Shown: positions 1 to 8,453 of the stretch, piece by piece | Layout of the letters: each line of letters starts with the position of its first letter | How positions within the stretch are numbered: position 1 is the stretch's first letter | DNA from: Candidatus Limivicinus sp. | Lineage (GTDB): Bacteria > Bacillota > Clostridia > Oscillospirales > Oscillospiraceae | Length of the DNA: 54,377 nt | Reading direction: 5' to 3' | Assembly (NCBI GenBank): GCA_029264685.1 | Contig: JARHZW010000104.1 | Coordinates: 1 to 54,377 of the forward strand | Made by a program: the position numbers and the translations under genes | Notes under the pieces: model-generated | What the model was told of the DNA's origin: nothing | The model's database searches: none | The model's input: only the letters and a program-made list of their open reading frames with translations

Positions 1-98
1 AAGTCATTATACAACAGAATCTACCAAAGTGCAAGACAATTATTGATTGATGTTTTAATAATGATGTGGTATGCTCTGAAAAGGAGCGTGATAACATA

Positions 99-845
99 AT
101 GAGAATGAGAAAAAGATCGAATCTGGAACCCCGCATGGAGAAATGTGCGGAGCTTATGATAAAGCAGCCTGAAGCTTTAATTGGCCGCTGGGCTGAAAAA
201 TTTGAAGGCTTTGACAATATACACCTTGAACTTGGCTGCGGAAAAGGCCGCTTTACTGTGGAGACTGCCGCAAACGAGCCACGCACTCTTTTTATAGCGG
301 TGGAAAAAGAGCGGAGTGCCATGGTGATAGCCATGGAGCGGATCATGGACAGGGGGCTTGAGAATGTGCGTTTTATTGACGGAGACGTGGCAAAGCTTCC
401 GGAGATTTTTGCTCCCGGAGAAATAAGCAGATTCTATATAAATTTCTGCGACCCGTGGCCCAAAAGCCGTGACGCAAAATTCCGCCTTACATCACCGGGT
501 TTTCTGCGCCGTTACGGCAGTCTGCTTCCGTTGGGCGGAGAGATACACTTCAAGACAGACAATACACCCCTTTTTGACTGGTCAGTCGAGCAGTTCAACG
601 ATGAGGGCTGGGAGCTTTCTCAGCTTACCCATGACCTGCATGAAAACGGCCCTGTAGGGGTTATGACCGACTACGAGGCAAAATTCTACGCAGAAGGTCT
701 TAAAATCAACAGATTGCAGGCAAAAAAGGTTTCGGGCACCAAAGACCTGTCCGCAGGCCCGGTGCCCCGCATACGCAACGCCGCTCTCACCGATGCCAGA
801 GGCTATGAGGAGAGCAGGAGAGACAGTGAGGAGAACGAGAAATGA
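99..845 (+). CDS. trmB: tRNA (guanine-N7-)-methyltransferase TrmB
   Basis: Methylates G46 in the variable loop of tRNA using S-adenosylmethionine, in the cytoplasm. The SAM-binding motif ELGCGKGRF lies at residues 44-52. Further on are the family signatures NFCDPWPKSRDAKFRL and FKTDN. At 248 residues it is longer than the usual ~215 because of a polar C-terminal tail of about 30 residues. I chose the ATG at 99 because AAGGAG at 81-86 sits 12 bases upstream; an in-frame GTG at 66 would place that site inside the gene. The end overlaps exoA by 4 bases (ATGA), so the two are probably translationally coupled. Family assignment is firm; the role of the tail is unknown. Confidence 0.95.
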   Translation: MRMRKRSNLEPRMEKCAELMIKQPEALIGRWAEKFEGFDNIHLELGCGKGRFTVETAANEPRTLFIAVEKERSAMVIAMERIMDRGLENVRFIDGDVAKLPEIFAPGEISRFYINFCDPWPKSRDAKFRLTSPGFLRRYGSLLPLGGEIHFKTDNTPLFDWSVEQFNDEGWELSQLTHDLHENGPVGVMTDYEAKFYAEGLKINRLQAKKVSGTKDLSAGPVPRIRNAALTDARGYEESRRDSEENEK

Positions 846-1597
846 AATTTATATCATGGAACGTTAACGGCCTTAGAGCTGTTGTAAAAAAAGGGTTTGA
901 AGATATATTCAAAGAGCTGGATGCGGACTTTTTCTGCATTCAGGAGACAAAGCTTCAGGAGGGCCAGATCGACCTGAGCTTTCCCGGCTATGAGAGCTAC
1001 TGGTGCTACGCCGATAAAAAGGGCTACTCCGGAACGGCAATATTTACAAAGCACAAGCCAATCAGCGTTAGATACAATCTGGGGATTGCCGAGCATGACA
1101 CAGAGGGCAGAGTTACCTGCCTTGAATATGAAAAATTCTATCTTGTCTGCGTATACACCCCCAACGCTCAGGACGAGCTGAAGCGCATTGACTACCGCAT
1201 GAGCTGGGAGGATGCTTTCAGACAGTTCCTTATGGAGCTTGACAAGGAAAAACCGGTTATTGTGTGCGGAGACATGAACGTGGCTCATCAGGAAATTGAC
1301 CTTAAAAACCCCAAGCCCAATATAGGAAAGCCCGGATTTTCATACGAGGAGCGTGGAAAGTTCACGGAGCTACTGGAAGCAGGCTTTACCGATTCCTTCC
1401 GCTTTTTATACCCGGACAAAACCGATGCATATTCATGGTGGAGCTATCGGGGCGGCGCAAGAGGCAGAAATGTGGGCTGGCGTATAGACTATTTTGTGAT
1501 TTCAAACCGACTCAGAGACAATATGACCGCAGCATATATCCTGCCTGAAATTATGGGCTCTGACCACTGCCCGGTAGGACTTGAAATGTCATGGTAA
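842..1597 (+). CDS. exoA: Exodeoxyribonuclease III / AP endonuclease
   Basis: Base-excision-repair nuclease that cleaves DNA 5' of abasic sites and has 3'-5' exonuclease activity (Xth/ExoA branch of the endonuclease/exonuclease/phosphatase fold). Visible signatures run in order: WNVNGLRA at the N-terminus, the metal-binding QETKLQEGQ, YSGTAIF, the active-site GDMNVAHQEIDLKNP, RIDYFVIS, and the terminal catalytic GSDHCPVGLEM. At 251 residues it is full length. It overlaps trmB by 4 bases and dusB by 7, so trmB-exoA-dusB is a tight cotranscribed run. Nothing unusual is seen. Confidence 0.96.
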   Translation: MKFISWNVNGLRAVVKKGFEDIFKELDADFFCIQETKLQEGQIDLSFPGYESYWCYADKKGYSGTAIFTKHKPISVRYNLGIAEHDTEGRVTCLEYEKFYLVCVYTPNAQDELKRIDYRMSWEDAFRQFLMELDKEKPVIVCGDMNVAHQEIDLKNPKPNIGKPGFSYEERGKFTELLEAGFTDSFRFLYPDKTDAYSWWSYRGGARGRNVGWRIDYFVISNRLRDNMTAAYILPEIMGSDHCPVGLEMSW

Positions 1598-2562
1598 AAA
1601 TAGGAAATGTTGAGCTTTCGGGCAGACTGACTTTAGGCCCTATGGCCGGTGTTACGGATTTTGCCTTTCGCAGCGTATGCAGAGAGCTTGGTGCCGCACT
1701 TACCACAACGGAAATGGTCAGCGCAAAGGCGCTTGTATATAAGGACGAAAAAACCAAGTCACTTTTGTACATTCCGCCAAGTGAGCACCCATGCGCCGCT
1801 CAGATATTCGGTCATGAGCCTGAAATCATGGCAGAGGCGGCCTGCATGGCTCTGGAAATTTCAGGAGCAGATATAATCGACATCAACATGGGCTGCCCTG
1901 TGGGAAAAATTGTTAAATCCGGTGACGGCTCCGCTTTGATGAAAGACCCCGAACTGGCGGGGAAGATAATCGAAAAGGTTTCAAAGGCTGTGGATGTCCC
2001 CGTTACCGTAAAGTTCCGAAAGGGCTGGGACAAGGGCAGTGTAAATGCGGTGGAATTTGCCAAAATTGCCCAGCAGGCAGGAGCGGCCGCAATAGCTGTC
2101 CACGGCAGAACAAGGGTTCAGATGTATTCCGGAGTTGCAGACTGGGACATTATAAGAGACGTTAAGAATGAGGTAAGTATCCCCGTGATTGCAAACGGTG
2201 ATATTTTTGAACCGGAACACGCGGAACATATTCTTCGCTATACAGGCTGTGAGCTTGCAATGATAGGCAGAGGCAGCTTCGGAAATCCATGGCTGTTTAA
2301 GCGTGGCAACGCTGCAATAGCGGGGGAGCCTGTGCCTGAACTGCCGCCGCTCAGTGAGAGAATGGATGTAGCGCTGAGACAGATTGAAGCTCTGGCAGAC
2401 CAGCGGGGCGAGCATTTAGCCTGCCTTGAGGCAAGGCACCATATGCCGTGGTACTTGGACGGGGTGGCTTATGCCAAAATATACAAGCAGCAGCTTGTGC
2501 ATGTGGAAAATCTGGAACAGCTGAGAAAAATAGTAAAAGATATTAAGCGTGACCTTAAATAA
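1591..2562 (+). CDS. dusB: tRNA-dihydrouridine synthase (DusB family)
   Basis: FMN- and NADPH-dependent reductase converting uridine to dihydrouridine in tRNA D-loops. Motifs are LGPMAGVTDFAFR (FMN site) near the start, INMGCPVGKI with the catalytic cysteine, GSALMKDPELAGKI, AVHGRTRVQMYSG, IPVIANGDI and AMIGRGSFGNPW. The length of 323 residues fits the DusB subgroup. It starts inside the last codons of exoA. The order dus next to other RNA and DNA maintenance genes is ordinary for Firmicutes. Subgroup B is inferred from motif wording, not from a tree. Confidence 0.93.
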   Translation: MVKIGNVELSGRLTLGPMAGVTDFAFRSVCRELGAALTTTEMVSAKALVYKDEKTKSLLYIPPSEHPCAAQIFGHEPEIMAEAACMALEISGADIIDINMGCPVGKIVKSGDGSALMKDPELAGKIIEKVSKAVDVPVTVKFRKGWDKGSVNAVEFAKIAQQAGAAAIAVHGRTRVQMYSGVADWDIIRDVKNEVSIPVIANGDIFEPEHAEHILRYTGCELAMIGRGSFGNPWLFKRGNAAIAGEPVPELPPLSERMDVALRQIEALADQRGEHLACLEARHHMPWYLDGVAYAKIYKQQLVHVENLEQLRKIVKDIKRDLK

Positions 2563-2598
2563 ACACACCTTATGTGAAATTCCGAAAGGAGTGACAGC

Positions 2599-3228
2599 AT
2601 GACAAGGGACGACGAACAGAAAATCATTAAAAAAATTCAGGGCGGAGATGTGAACGCCTTCGAGCTTCTTGTGAATGAGTACGAAAAAAATGTGTACAAT
2701 CTGGCTCTGAGAATGTGCAAAAATCCGGAGGATGCCGCCGACATGAGTCAGGAGGCGTTTATAAAGGCGTATAATTCTCTCCAATCATTCAGAGGCGACA
2801 GTAAATTCTCCGTGTGGCTGTATCGCATTGTTTCAAATCTGTGTCTTGACCATCTCCGCCGTCAGAGCAGAAGACCTGTCAGCTCTCTGTCGGTAGAGGA
2901 CAGCGACGGGGAAAGCACGGAGCTTGAAATTGCTGATGAGGAACAGGCGCCCGAGAGACTGCTGGAGAGAAAAACCACCCGTGAAGCTGTGCGCAGAGGT
3001 CTGGACAGACTGAACAGTGAACAGAGGGAAATATTGCTGCTGAGGGAAATTCAGGGCTTTAGTTATGATGAGATAGCAGATGTACTTAATATAGAAAGCG
3101 GCACTGTAAAATCACGGATTTTCAGGGCGAGAAAAAAACTTTGCGACTTTCTTATTGCCGACGGGAACATTCCCGATTATATCTCGTCAAGAAATCGGGA
3201 GAAGGTGAAACGTCATGAGCGGATGTGA
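2599..3228 (+). CDS. ECF RNA polymerase sigma factor (SigW/RpoE-like)
   Basis: Extracytoplasmic-function sigma-70 factor of 209 residues. Region 2 is visible as LALRMCKNPEDAADMSQEAFIKAYNSLQSFRG followed by FSVWLYRIVSNLCLDHLRR. Region 4 carries the helix-turn-helix GFSYDEIADVLNIESGTVKSRIFRARKKL (given here in two known blocks of the family). A good ribosome site (AAAGGAG) precedes the ATG. Its end overlaps the next gene, a zinc-type anti-sigma factor, by 14 bases; such pairs normally form a membrane-signalled stress switch. The regulon cannot be read from this window. Confidence 0.93.
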   Translation: MTRDDEQKIIKKIQGGDVNAFELLVNEYEKNVYNLALRMCKNPEDAADMSQEAFIKAYNSLQSFRGDSKFSVWLYRIVSNLCLDHLRRQSRRPVSSLSVEDSDGESTELEIADEEQAPERLLERKTTREAVRRGLDRLNSEQREILLLREIQGFSYDEIADVLNIESGTVKSRIFRARKKLCDFLIADGNIPDYISSRNREKVKRHERM

Positions 3229-4030
3229 AATGTATCAGGAGCTTATAAGCTGCCTTTTAGACGGAGAACTGAATGAAGAGGAGAGCACCGCACTGGCGGA
3301 GCATCTGGAGCATTGCCCCGAATGTGAAGCCATGTTTGAGGCTTTTACCGGACTTTCAAGGTCTCTGGGCGAAAATATGGAGGAAGTGCCTGAAGGACTT
3401 CACGAAAATATTATGGCGGCTGTACGCCGTGAGGACATAAAGAATAAAAACAGCAGAAAAAAGCTTTCAAAACCAATGAAAGCGGCTTTGACCACCGCCG
3501 CCTGTGCAGTCCTTGTTGTGGGTGTGGGTGCGGCAGTAATTCCGGGACTTTTCCGCAGCAAAAGTGCCGCCCCGGAAAATTATGCCATGGTGGCAAGCGA
3601 CAGAGTGGCAATGCCTGCCGAGGCTTCCCGTGAAGCGGAGCCACCGAAGGCTGTGCCGGAAGCCGGTGAGGAAAGCCGTATGCTTCCCGAACAGGAAACT
3701 GCTCAGTTCAGCCTGAAAAATCCTTTGCCTCCGCAGCAGGATAAGCTGACTCAAACAGATGCCGGAGCGGGACAGCGCAGAGCAAATGTGCTTATTCTGG
3801 AAGAGGAAAACTGGAATAAACTGGAGAAATTTTTGGAGGAAAACAGCACCTCCGCAGAAATTTCACTCCCCGAAGCTCCGGACTGGGTCATAAGCCTCAG
3901 CGATGAAAGTCAATGGCTGAATGTGTACTTTGTGGATGACATTCTGTACTGCCTGAGGGCGGACGGACAGGTTTCCGGCGTGACCTGCAATAGGGAAGAG
4001 TTTGCCGCTTTTTTGGATAACTTACAATAA
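3215..4030 (+). CDS. Membrane anti-sigma factor with zinc-finger domain
   Basis: Predicted to hold the sigma factor encoded just upstream at the membrane. The N-terminal anti-sigma zinc finger shows the H-x3-C-x2-C signature in HLEHCPEC (about residues 30-37) after an early cysteine. A single membrane segment follows at about residues 89-112. The outside portion has a Pro/Glu-rich linker and then a C-terminal domain of about 85 residues that I do not recognise. It overlaps the sigma gene by 14 bases, which points to coupled, stoichiometric synthesis. The extracellular domain is the likely sensor (inference). Confidence 0.85.
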   Translation: MSGCEMYQELISCLLDGELNEEESTALAEHLEHCPECEAMFEAFTGLSRSLGENMEEVPEGLHENIMAAVRREDIKNKNSRKKLSKPMKAALTTAACAVLVVGVGAAVIPGLFRSKSAAPENYAMVASDRVAMPAEASREAEPPKAVPEAGEESRMLPEQETAQFSLKNPLPPQQDKLTQTDAGAGQRRANVLILEEENWNKLEKFLEENSTSAEISLPEAPDWVISLSDESQWLNVYFVDDILYCLRADGQVSGVTCNREEFAAFLDNLQ

Positions 4031-4089
4031 TTGTACAAAAATTTCGTTTTTTGCGATAGCTTTTAGAGAAGAAATTTGATTAAAGTGCC

Positions 4090-4118
4090 TTGAATATGGT
4101 CGGAAGGTATGTTATAAT
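4090..4118 (+). promoter_or_regulatory. Sigma-A type promoter of rex
   Basis: TTGAAT at 4090-4095 and TATAAT at 4113-4118 are separated by 17 bases, about 60 bases before the rex start. No TTGTGA-N4-TCACAA-like Rex operator is visible here, so autoregulation is not supported by the sequence. Confidence 0.75.
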
Positions 4119-4177
4119 TTTCCCAAATATAAATGGGCCAGTAGATGCGCCTTATTCGTATATAAGGAGAGTTTCAA

Positions 4178-4852
4178 GTGAAAAGAGTAAAGGTTTCAAA
4201 TAACGTAATACGCCGTATGCCAAGGTATCTGCGCAAGCTTGCAGAGCTTGAGAAAAACGGCATAAACAGAATATCATCTTTCGAGCTGGGCCGTCAGCTT
4301 GGACTTACACCTTCACAGATAAGGCAGGATTTCAGCTGCTTTGGTGAGTTCGGTCAGCAGGGATACGGCTATAATGTTCCTGCTCTCAGAGAGCAGGTCG
4401 GTTCAATACTTGGTATAGACAGAGGCTTTTCCGCCATTCTGGTAGGTGTGGGTAACATCGGTAAGGCACTTATGGATAACTTCTGCTTCAGTGAGTGGGG
4501 CTTCAAGCTCAAGCACGCATTCGATATTAACCCTATGCTTATAGGTACTTCCTTTAACGGCGTTCCCATAAGCTCTATGGATGATCTGAAGGTTTATCTT
4601 GAAAAGAACCATGTAGATGTTGCAGTGCTTACCGTTCCCTCCACCTCTGCCGTACCTGTTGCGGATTTTCTTATTGAAAACGGTATTGATGCAATATGGA
4701 ACTTTACAAATCAGGAGCTTATCGAGCCTAACAGTTCCACTATTGTGGAAAATATCCACTTCTCTGACAGCCTGCTGTCCCTCAGCTATTTTATAGCGGA
4801 GAGAAACGACGAGAAGGCTGCCAAGGCTGCAAGACTTGAGAGACAGAACTGA
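4178..4852 (+). CDS. rex: Redox-sensing transcriptional repressor Rex
   Basis: NADH/NAD+-sensing repressor of fermentation and alcohol-dehydrogenase genes in Gram-positive bacteria. The N-terminal winged helix includes LTPSQIRQDFSCFGEFGQQGYGY with the IRQDF recognition segment. The Rossmann domain begins with ILVGVGNIGKAL at about residues 88-99. At 224 residues it is full length. The start is a GTG, with ATAAGGAG about 10 bases upstream. It is monocistronic: its own promoter lies upstream and a strong terminator follows. Possible targets in this window include the fermentative ADH/AOR cluster, but no Rex site was found there. Confidence 0.95.
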   Translation: MKRVKVSNNVIRRMPRYLRKLAELEKNGINRISSFELGRQLGLTPSQIRQDFSCFGEFGQQGYGYNVPALREQVGSILGIDRGFSAILVGVGNIGKALMDNFCFSEWGFKLKHAFDINPMLIGTSFNGVPISSMDDLKVYLEKNHVDVAVLTVPSTSAVPVADFLIENGIDAIWNFTNQELIEPNSSTIVENIHFSDSLLSLSYFIAERNDEKAAKAARLERQN

Positions 4853-4865
4853 ATTATTTAACAGT

Positions 4866-4893
4866 AAAAAGCTCCTGCTTCAGGAGCTTTTTT
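4866..4893 (+). terminator. Rho-independent terminator after rex
   Basis: Perfect stem AAAAAGCTCCTG / CAGGAGCTTTTT with a CTT loop and a T run. It ends 20 bases before the mnmE start, so mnmE transcription must restart or read through. Confidence 0.9.
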
Positions 4894-4912
4894 AAACATT
4901 AAAGGAGATATT

Positions 4913-6271
4913 ATGTCTGAGACCATAGCAGCGGTTGCCACCGGCGCACAGGTGGCCGCAATAGGAATAGTCCGGCTTTCGGGAGACAGAGCCATCGAAA
5001 TGGCGGATGCGCTTTTCAGACCCTTTTCCGGCCGGAAAATGAGCGACAGCGAAGACAGAAAGCTGGTGTTCGGAAATCTTTATACAAGCTCCGGTGAAAT
5101 TCTGGATGTGTGCCTGTGCACAATAAGTCACGGACCCAAAAGCTATACGGGGGAGGACACGGCAGAATTTCAGTGCCACGGCTCACCGGTAGTTCTTCGG
5201 AGTCTGCTGGAGGAGCTTTTTACTCTGGGTGCAAGACAGGCAGGCCCGGGCGAATTTACAAAGCGTGCCTTTTTAAACGGCCGTATGGAGCTTTGCTCCG
5301 CAGAGGCCGTGGCTGATATAATAGATGCTGAAAGCCTTGAAGCGGCAAAAAATGCGGCAGGTCAGCTTTCCGGTGCTATCGGAGATAAAATCGGTAAGAT
5401 TTACGATGAGCTTACCGACATGTCATCTCACTATCACGCAGTTCTGGACTATCCGGACGAGGATATAGAGGACTTTTTGCTGGACAGCTACAAGGAAAGC
5501 ATAAACAATGCGGCAGCTTCTCTGAACAGACTGCTGTCCACATTCAAGAGGGGTAAACTTATGAATACCGGTATTCCCGCCGCTATCGTGGGCAGACCGA
5601 ACGCAGGCAAAAGCTCCCTTTTGAATGCTCTGCTTGGCTATGACAGAGCCATAGTTACAAATGTTCCCGGCACAACCAGAGATACCATAGAGGAAAAGCT
5701 GAAGCTGGGCAGTGTGTGCCTGCGTCTTACCGACACGGCAGGTATCCGTGAAACGGGCGATGAGGTTGAGCGACTGGGCGTTGAGCGCAGCAGGGAGGCA
5801 ATCGAGCAGGCGGAGCTGGTCATAGCAGTGATTGACGGCAGCGCCGATTATACCGAAGAGGACGGCAAACTTATTGCCGCCGCTGAAAATGCTCCCAAGG
5901 GTCTTGTTGTCATATCAAAAAACGATCTGGACAGAAATCTTTCATTTGTGGAGACTGCTCTTCCCGTGGTATCTATAAGCGCCAAGACAGGACAGGGAAT
6001 AGAGGAGCTTGAAAAAGCCATATCCCGTCTTTTTCCCCTGCCCTCCGTTCCCGCAGGTGAGATACTCACAAATGCAAGACAGGCCGACGCAGTAAAAAGA
6101 GGGCTTGAATATATGGAGTCGGCGGTTTCTGCTATGGAAGCGGGTATGACGCCGGATATAGTTTTAACGGAAATTGAGGGTGCAATGTCCTCTCTGGGCG
6201 AACTTACGGGAAAAACTGTCCGTGAAGATGTGACAAATCGCATATTCCAGCGCTTCTGCGTGGGAAAATAA
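4913..6271 (+). CDS. mnmE: tRNA uridine-5-carboxymethylaminomethyl modification GTPase MnmE
   Basis: With MnmG, this GTPase installs the cmnm5 group on wobble U34 of tRNAs. The N-terminal formyl-tetrahydrofolate domain begins with TIAAVATG and contains GPGEFTKRAFLNGR. The G domain inserted in the helical domain shows G1 GRPNAGKSS (about residue 224), G2 GTTRDT, G3 DTAGIRET, G4 SKND (a variant of NKxD) and G5 SAKTG. The protein ends in FCVGK, matching the family's C-terminal C-[IV]-G-K with its conserved cysteine. Length of 452 is typical. The ATG has AAAGGAG 7 bases upstream. MnmG is not in this window. Confidence 0.96.
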   Translation: MSETIAAVATGAQVAAIGIVRLSGDRAIEMADALFRPFSGRKMSDSEDRKLVFGNLYTSSGEILDVCLCTISHGPKSYTGEDTAEFQCHGSPVVLRSLLEELFTLGARQAGPGEFTKRAFLNGRMELCSAEAVADIIDAESLEAAKNAAGQLSGAIGDKIGKIYDELTDMSSHYHAVLDYPDEDIEDFLLDSYKESINNAAASLNRLLSTFKRGKLMNTGIPAAIVGRPNAGKSSLLNALLGYDRAIVTNVPGTTRDTIEEKLKLGSVCLRLTDTAGIRETGDEVERLGVERSREAIEQAELVIAVIDGSADYTEEDGKLIAAAENAPKGLVVISKNDLDRNLSFVETALPVVSISAKTGQGIEELEKAISRLFPLPSVPAGEILTNARQADAVKRGLEYMESAVSAMEAGMTPDIVLTEIEGAMSSLGELTGKTVREDVTNRIFQRFCVGK

Positions 6272-6302
6272 GAGAAAAATCAATATAAAGTGCAGTAAAC
6301 AC

Positions 6303-6331
6303 TTGACAATATCTACTCTCTATGCTATCAT
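6303..6331 (+). promoter_or_regulatory. Promoter of tRNA-Ser
   Basis: Consensus TTGACA at 6303-6308, a 17-base spacer, and TATCAT at 6326-6331. The expected start of transcription is about 20 bases before the tRNA. Confidence 0.8.
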
Positions 6332-6357
6332 AATTTAGCAATTCGGCGATTTGTGAT

Positions 6358-6451
6358 GCAGAAGTACCCAAGAGGCCGAAGGGGCTCCCCTGCTAAGGGA
6401 GTAGGTGTACTAAAAATGCACGCGAGGGTTCAAATCCCTCCTTCTGCGCCA
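6358..6451 (+). tRNA. tRNA-Ser (anticodon GCU)
   Basis: Class II tRNA. The acceptor stem is GCAGAAG / CTTCTGC with G discriminator and encoded CCA (6449-6451). The anticodon stem CTCCC/GGGAG encloses a loop with GCT at 6392-6394, reading AGC and AGU. A long variable arm follows, then a T arm GAGGG-TTCAAAT-CCCTC. It is transcribed alone, between its own promoter and terminator. It forms the boundary between the housekeeping genes and a foreign-looking patch. Confidence 0.96.
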
Positions 6452-6452
6452 G

Positions 6453-6485
6453 AAAAGAGACGATTTTTAAATCGTCTCTTTTTTT
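6453..6485 (+). terminator. Terminator of tRNA-Ser
   Basis: Stem AAAGAGACGATTT / AAATCGTCTCTTT followed by a T run, directly after the tRNA CCA end. Confidence 0.9.
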
Positions 6486-6769
6486 CTAAAAAATTGGGGT
6501 GTCAGTTTGTTGGTGGTGAGGATCATCAGACCGGCGCCCTTTTTCTGTTAGGCAACCTCATGTTTTTTCGTAAAAACTGTTTTGATATGCAGCAGCATAT
6601 GCCAAAACCGGACACTTCCAGCGTCTAGCTCCTACATTATTGACGACAGTTTTGAACCGTTAGAATTGAACAAACTGATATGTTTCTCTTGCTATTTATA
6701 AATGTGTGTTTACTTTTAATTTTACATATGCTATATTCGGCGTGTTAAGTTAAATCATGGGGGGATTTT
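6486..6769 (+). other. Non-coding remnant region downstream of tRNA-Ser
   Basis: No gene is supported here. The DNA is AT-rich and has no long open frame. It contains a 16-base palindrome ATATGC-AGCA-GCATAT at 6585-6600, flanked by GTTTTG and CAAAAC. I see no copy of the tRNA 3' end that would serve as an attachment site. It looks like decayed mobile-element DNA, but that is inference from its neighbours. Confidence 0.35.
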
Positions 6770-7252
6770 ATGATCACTTTTATTGAACTGAGATCACCGA
6801 CAGAGCTGGAAAAAATTGTTAAACAGTATTTTCCACAAAATGATCCATGGAATGGCATTGTAGAAGTAGAAAAAGAAATATATGAATTCCGTAGTACCAT
6901 GGCCGAGGGAGAAAATGAAATTATTGCATATGAGATAATCGACGATGAACAGGTGCTTGGTTTGATACAATATCGTTATATCAAGGGAGGTTTCCTCAAG
7001 AAGGAGCAAGTTGTAATCAACATTCTTTCACTTGTAGCATATTCGCCGGATACAGTGCGGGAAATTCATCAAGCATTGCTTCAAAGGTACAACCTGTCAG
7101 GCCGGCTCGTACATACAATTACTAAAGCAGAAGAGAACACTCCCATTCATCAATTACTGGCGCAAGAAGGCTTTGAAGAGCATCGCAACAGCTATAAGCA
7201 TCCGAAATATGGGTTTGAAGCAGGTTCGCTGTATTTTGTAAGACAGGTTTAA
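6770..7252 (+). CDS. Hypothetical protein, possibly GNAT-like
   Basis: An open frame of 160 residues with an ATG preceded by GGGGGG. It is soluble, acidic and has no signal peptide. The pattern of an N-terminal strand, a YEIIDDEQVLGLIQYRY-type strand pair, then helix and RYNLSGRLVHTITKAEEN is reminiscent of the acetyltransferase (GNAT) fold, but no acetyl-CoA loop (Q/R-x2-G-x-G/A) is visible. Base use is more AT-rich than the mnmE side, fitting acquired DNA. The function is unknown. Confidence 0.55.
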   Translation: MITFIELRSPTELEKIVKQYFPQNDPWNGIVEVEKEIYEFRSTMAEGENEIIAYEIIDDEQVLGLIQYRYIKGGFLKKEQVVINILSLVAYSPDTVREIHQALLQRYNLSGRLVHTITKAEENTPIHQLLAQEGFEEHRNSYKHPKYGFEAGSLYFVRQV

Positions 7253-7404
7253 AAGAATTCCCACACCGTCTGAAAAACAGTATCGGCATTTGCCCGTTCA
7301 GTAACCGGTGTTATCACAAGCAAAATGCGGTGTGACGAGATCAAGTTATGACGAATTTGCTTGAGTGTGAAATCCACACAACTGAAGATCCTGACAAGGA
7401 CAAA

Positions 7405-7710
7405 TTATTTGGGGTTGTGTAGTAGCGGGTGTTTCGGATTCGACACTGTATCTAAAGTGTTCGGTAGTGCCAAGATACCGAGATAGGCATAAAATGTGCT
7501 TATCTCGTTTTGTTTTTCTCCGGCAGGCAGATTGTTGATGGCTGCGTGGGCGTTTGCCATATCCGGGTGGATGTATCTTTGTGTGGTTGCAAATTTTGTG
7601 TGCCGCATTATCTCTTGGATCAGACTGGGCGAAGTCTTGGCCATTGCCAGTGCTGTGGCGGTGGTGTGGCGGCAGCACATCTGCATATATGGGCGAGATA
7701 AAATTGACAA
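7405..7710 (-). pseudogene. Tyrosine recombinase (integrase) C-terminal relic
   Basis: The minus strand keeps only the last ~100 residues of a phage/transposon-type tyrosine recombinase. Present are the box II element CRHTTATALA (Arg, His), the following IQEIMRHTKFATTQRYIHPDM with the catalytic His and the Tyr nucleophile in QRYIHP, and a tail. The N-terminal DNA-binding and core domains and the first catalytic Arg are absent: an in-frame stop lies just upstream of the TTG at 7710. It therefore cannot be active. It marks past integration close to tRNA-Ser. Confidence 0.8.
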
Positions 7711-7808
7711 AACAGGACAGCAGTGCTATTATTAAAAACACTCAGTTAGACGAAACTAACTAAGCGTTTTTGACTGTTTTACCATAAAATAAGGAGTACA
7801 AATAGACC

Positions 7809-8291
7809 ATGCTTGCGATAAAAACAATTTGCCTTTGTCTGGTGTTCTGGGGCATATGCTATCTTGGAACAGGAACAGACGAGAAAAATCTGAAAGGTTT
7901 GTCCGCCTATCCCGACCCAATCCAGCAGCGGGTAAAATCGGATGGGGTTTTGGGGCCTAAGGTTAAAACCATATCTCCAATTGCCGGTTTTCTTTCCAAT
8001 TTGCTGCTTTATACGGTTTTACTGCTGATAATCTGCTATTTTGACAGAGAAGACGGTTTTACGGCAAACTTTCTGAATGTACTTGTCATGGGCGAGAGTC
8101 TGAACCTGTTTGACCTGCTTGTGATTGATTTGCTCTGGTGGCGGCATACAAAACGCATTCGCTTTACGGGCACGGAAAATCAGCCTGAGCTGTACAGCGA
8201 CCCTAAAAACCACCTGAAATCCTTTTTTAAAGGCGCTTTGATGTTTTTTGCAGCGGCGCTTATTGCAGGCCTTGTTTTGTCATTGATTTAA
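7809..8291 (+). CDS. Uncharacterised membrane protein
   Basis: A protein of 160 residues with four likely membrane segments: residues 1-20, about 56-78, about 88-110 (ending in LLWWRHTKRIRF) and 138-159. A soluble stretch with YPDPIQQRVKSD lies between the first two. I recognise no catalytic motif. Similar small membrane proteins with a WWR-x-TKRIRF segment are known to me only as uncharacterised Firmicutes proteins. AAGGAG precedes the ATG and a strong terminator follows, so it is a single-gene unit beside the integrase relic. Confidence 0.65.
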   Translation: MLAIKTICLCLVFWGICYLGTGTDEKNLKGLSAYPDPIQQRVKSDGVLGPKVKTISPIAGFLSNLLLYTVLLLIICYFDREDGFTANFLNVLVMGESLNLFDLLVIDLLWWRHTKRIRFTGTENQPELYSDPKNHLKSFFKGALMFFAAALIAGLVLSLI

Positions 8292-8312
8292 AGGATAAAG
8301 ACTTCCCAAAAA

Positions 8313-8355
8313 GAGAGCACCTCCCCCAACATAAAGACGGGGGAGGTGCTTTTTT
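8313..8355 (+). terminator. Terminator after the 7809 gene
   Basis: Stem GCACCTCCCCC (8317-8327) pairs with GGGGGAGGTGC (8339-8349) and is followed by six T residues. Confidence 0.9.
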
Positions 8356-8453
8356 GCATAGGTCCTGCGAGCAGGAGAATAGAAACTTTTCGGACTGTGA
8401 TAAAGAAAGCTGTGAAACGCTATATAATAGGAAAAGTATTGGAATTTAAACCT

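Noticed and set aside
4031-4177. Rex autoregulatory operator
   Set aside because: A TTGTGAA-N4-TTCACAA-like site was looked for upstream of rex and of the ADH/AOR operon and not found.
6353-6628. 91-codon open frame over tRNA-Ser
   Set aside because: It runs straight through a complete tRNA and its terminator and has no ribosome site; it is not a gene.
7496-7763. Plus-strand open frames opposite the integrase relic
   Set aside because: They are antisense to recognisable recombinase motifs on the minus strand, and their translations show no family features.
6449-8400. Attachment-site direct repeat of the tRNA-Ser 3' end
   Set aside because: The sequence after the T arm (CCTTCTGCGCCA) was not seen again downstream of the relic by eye.
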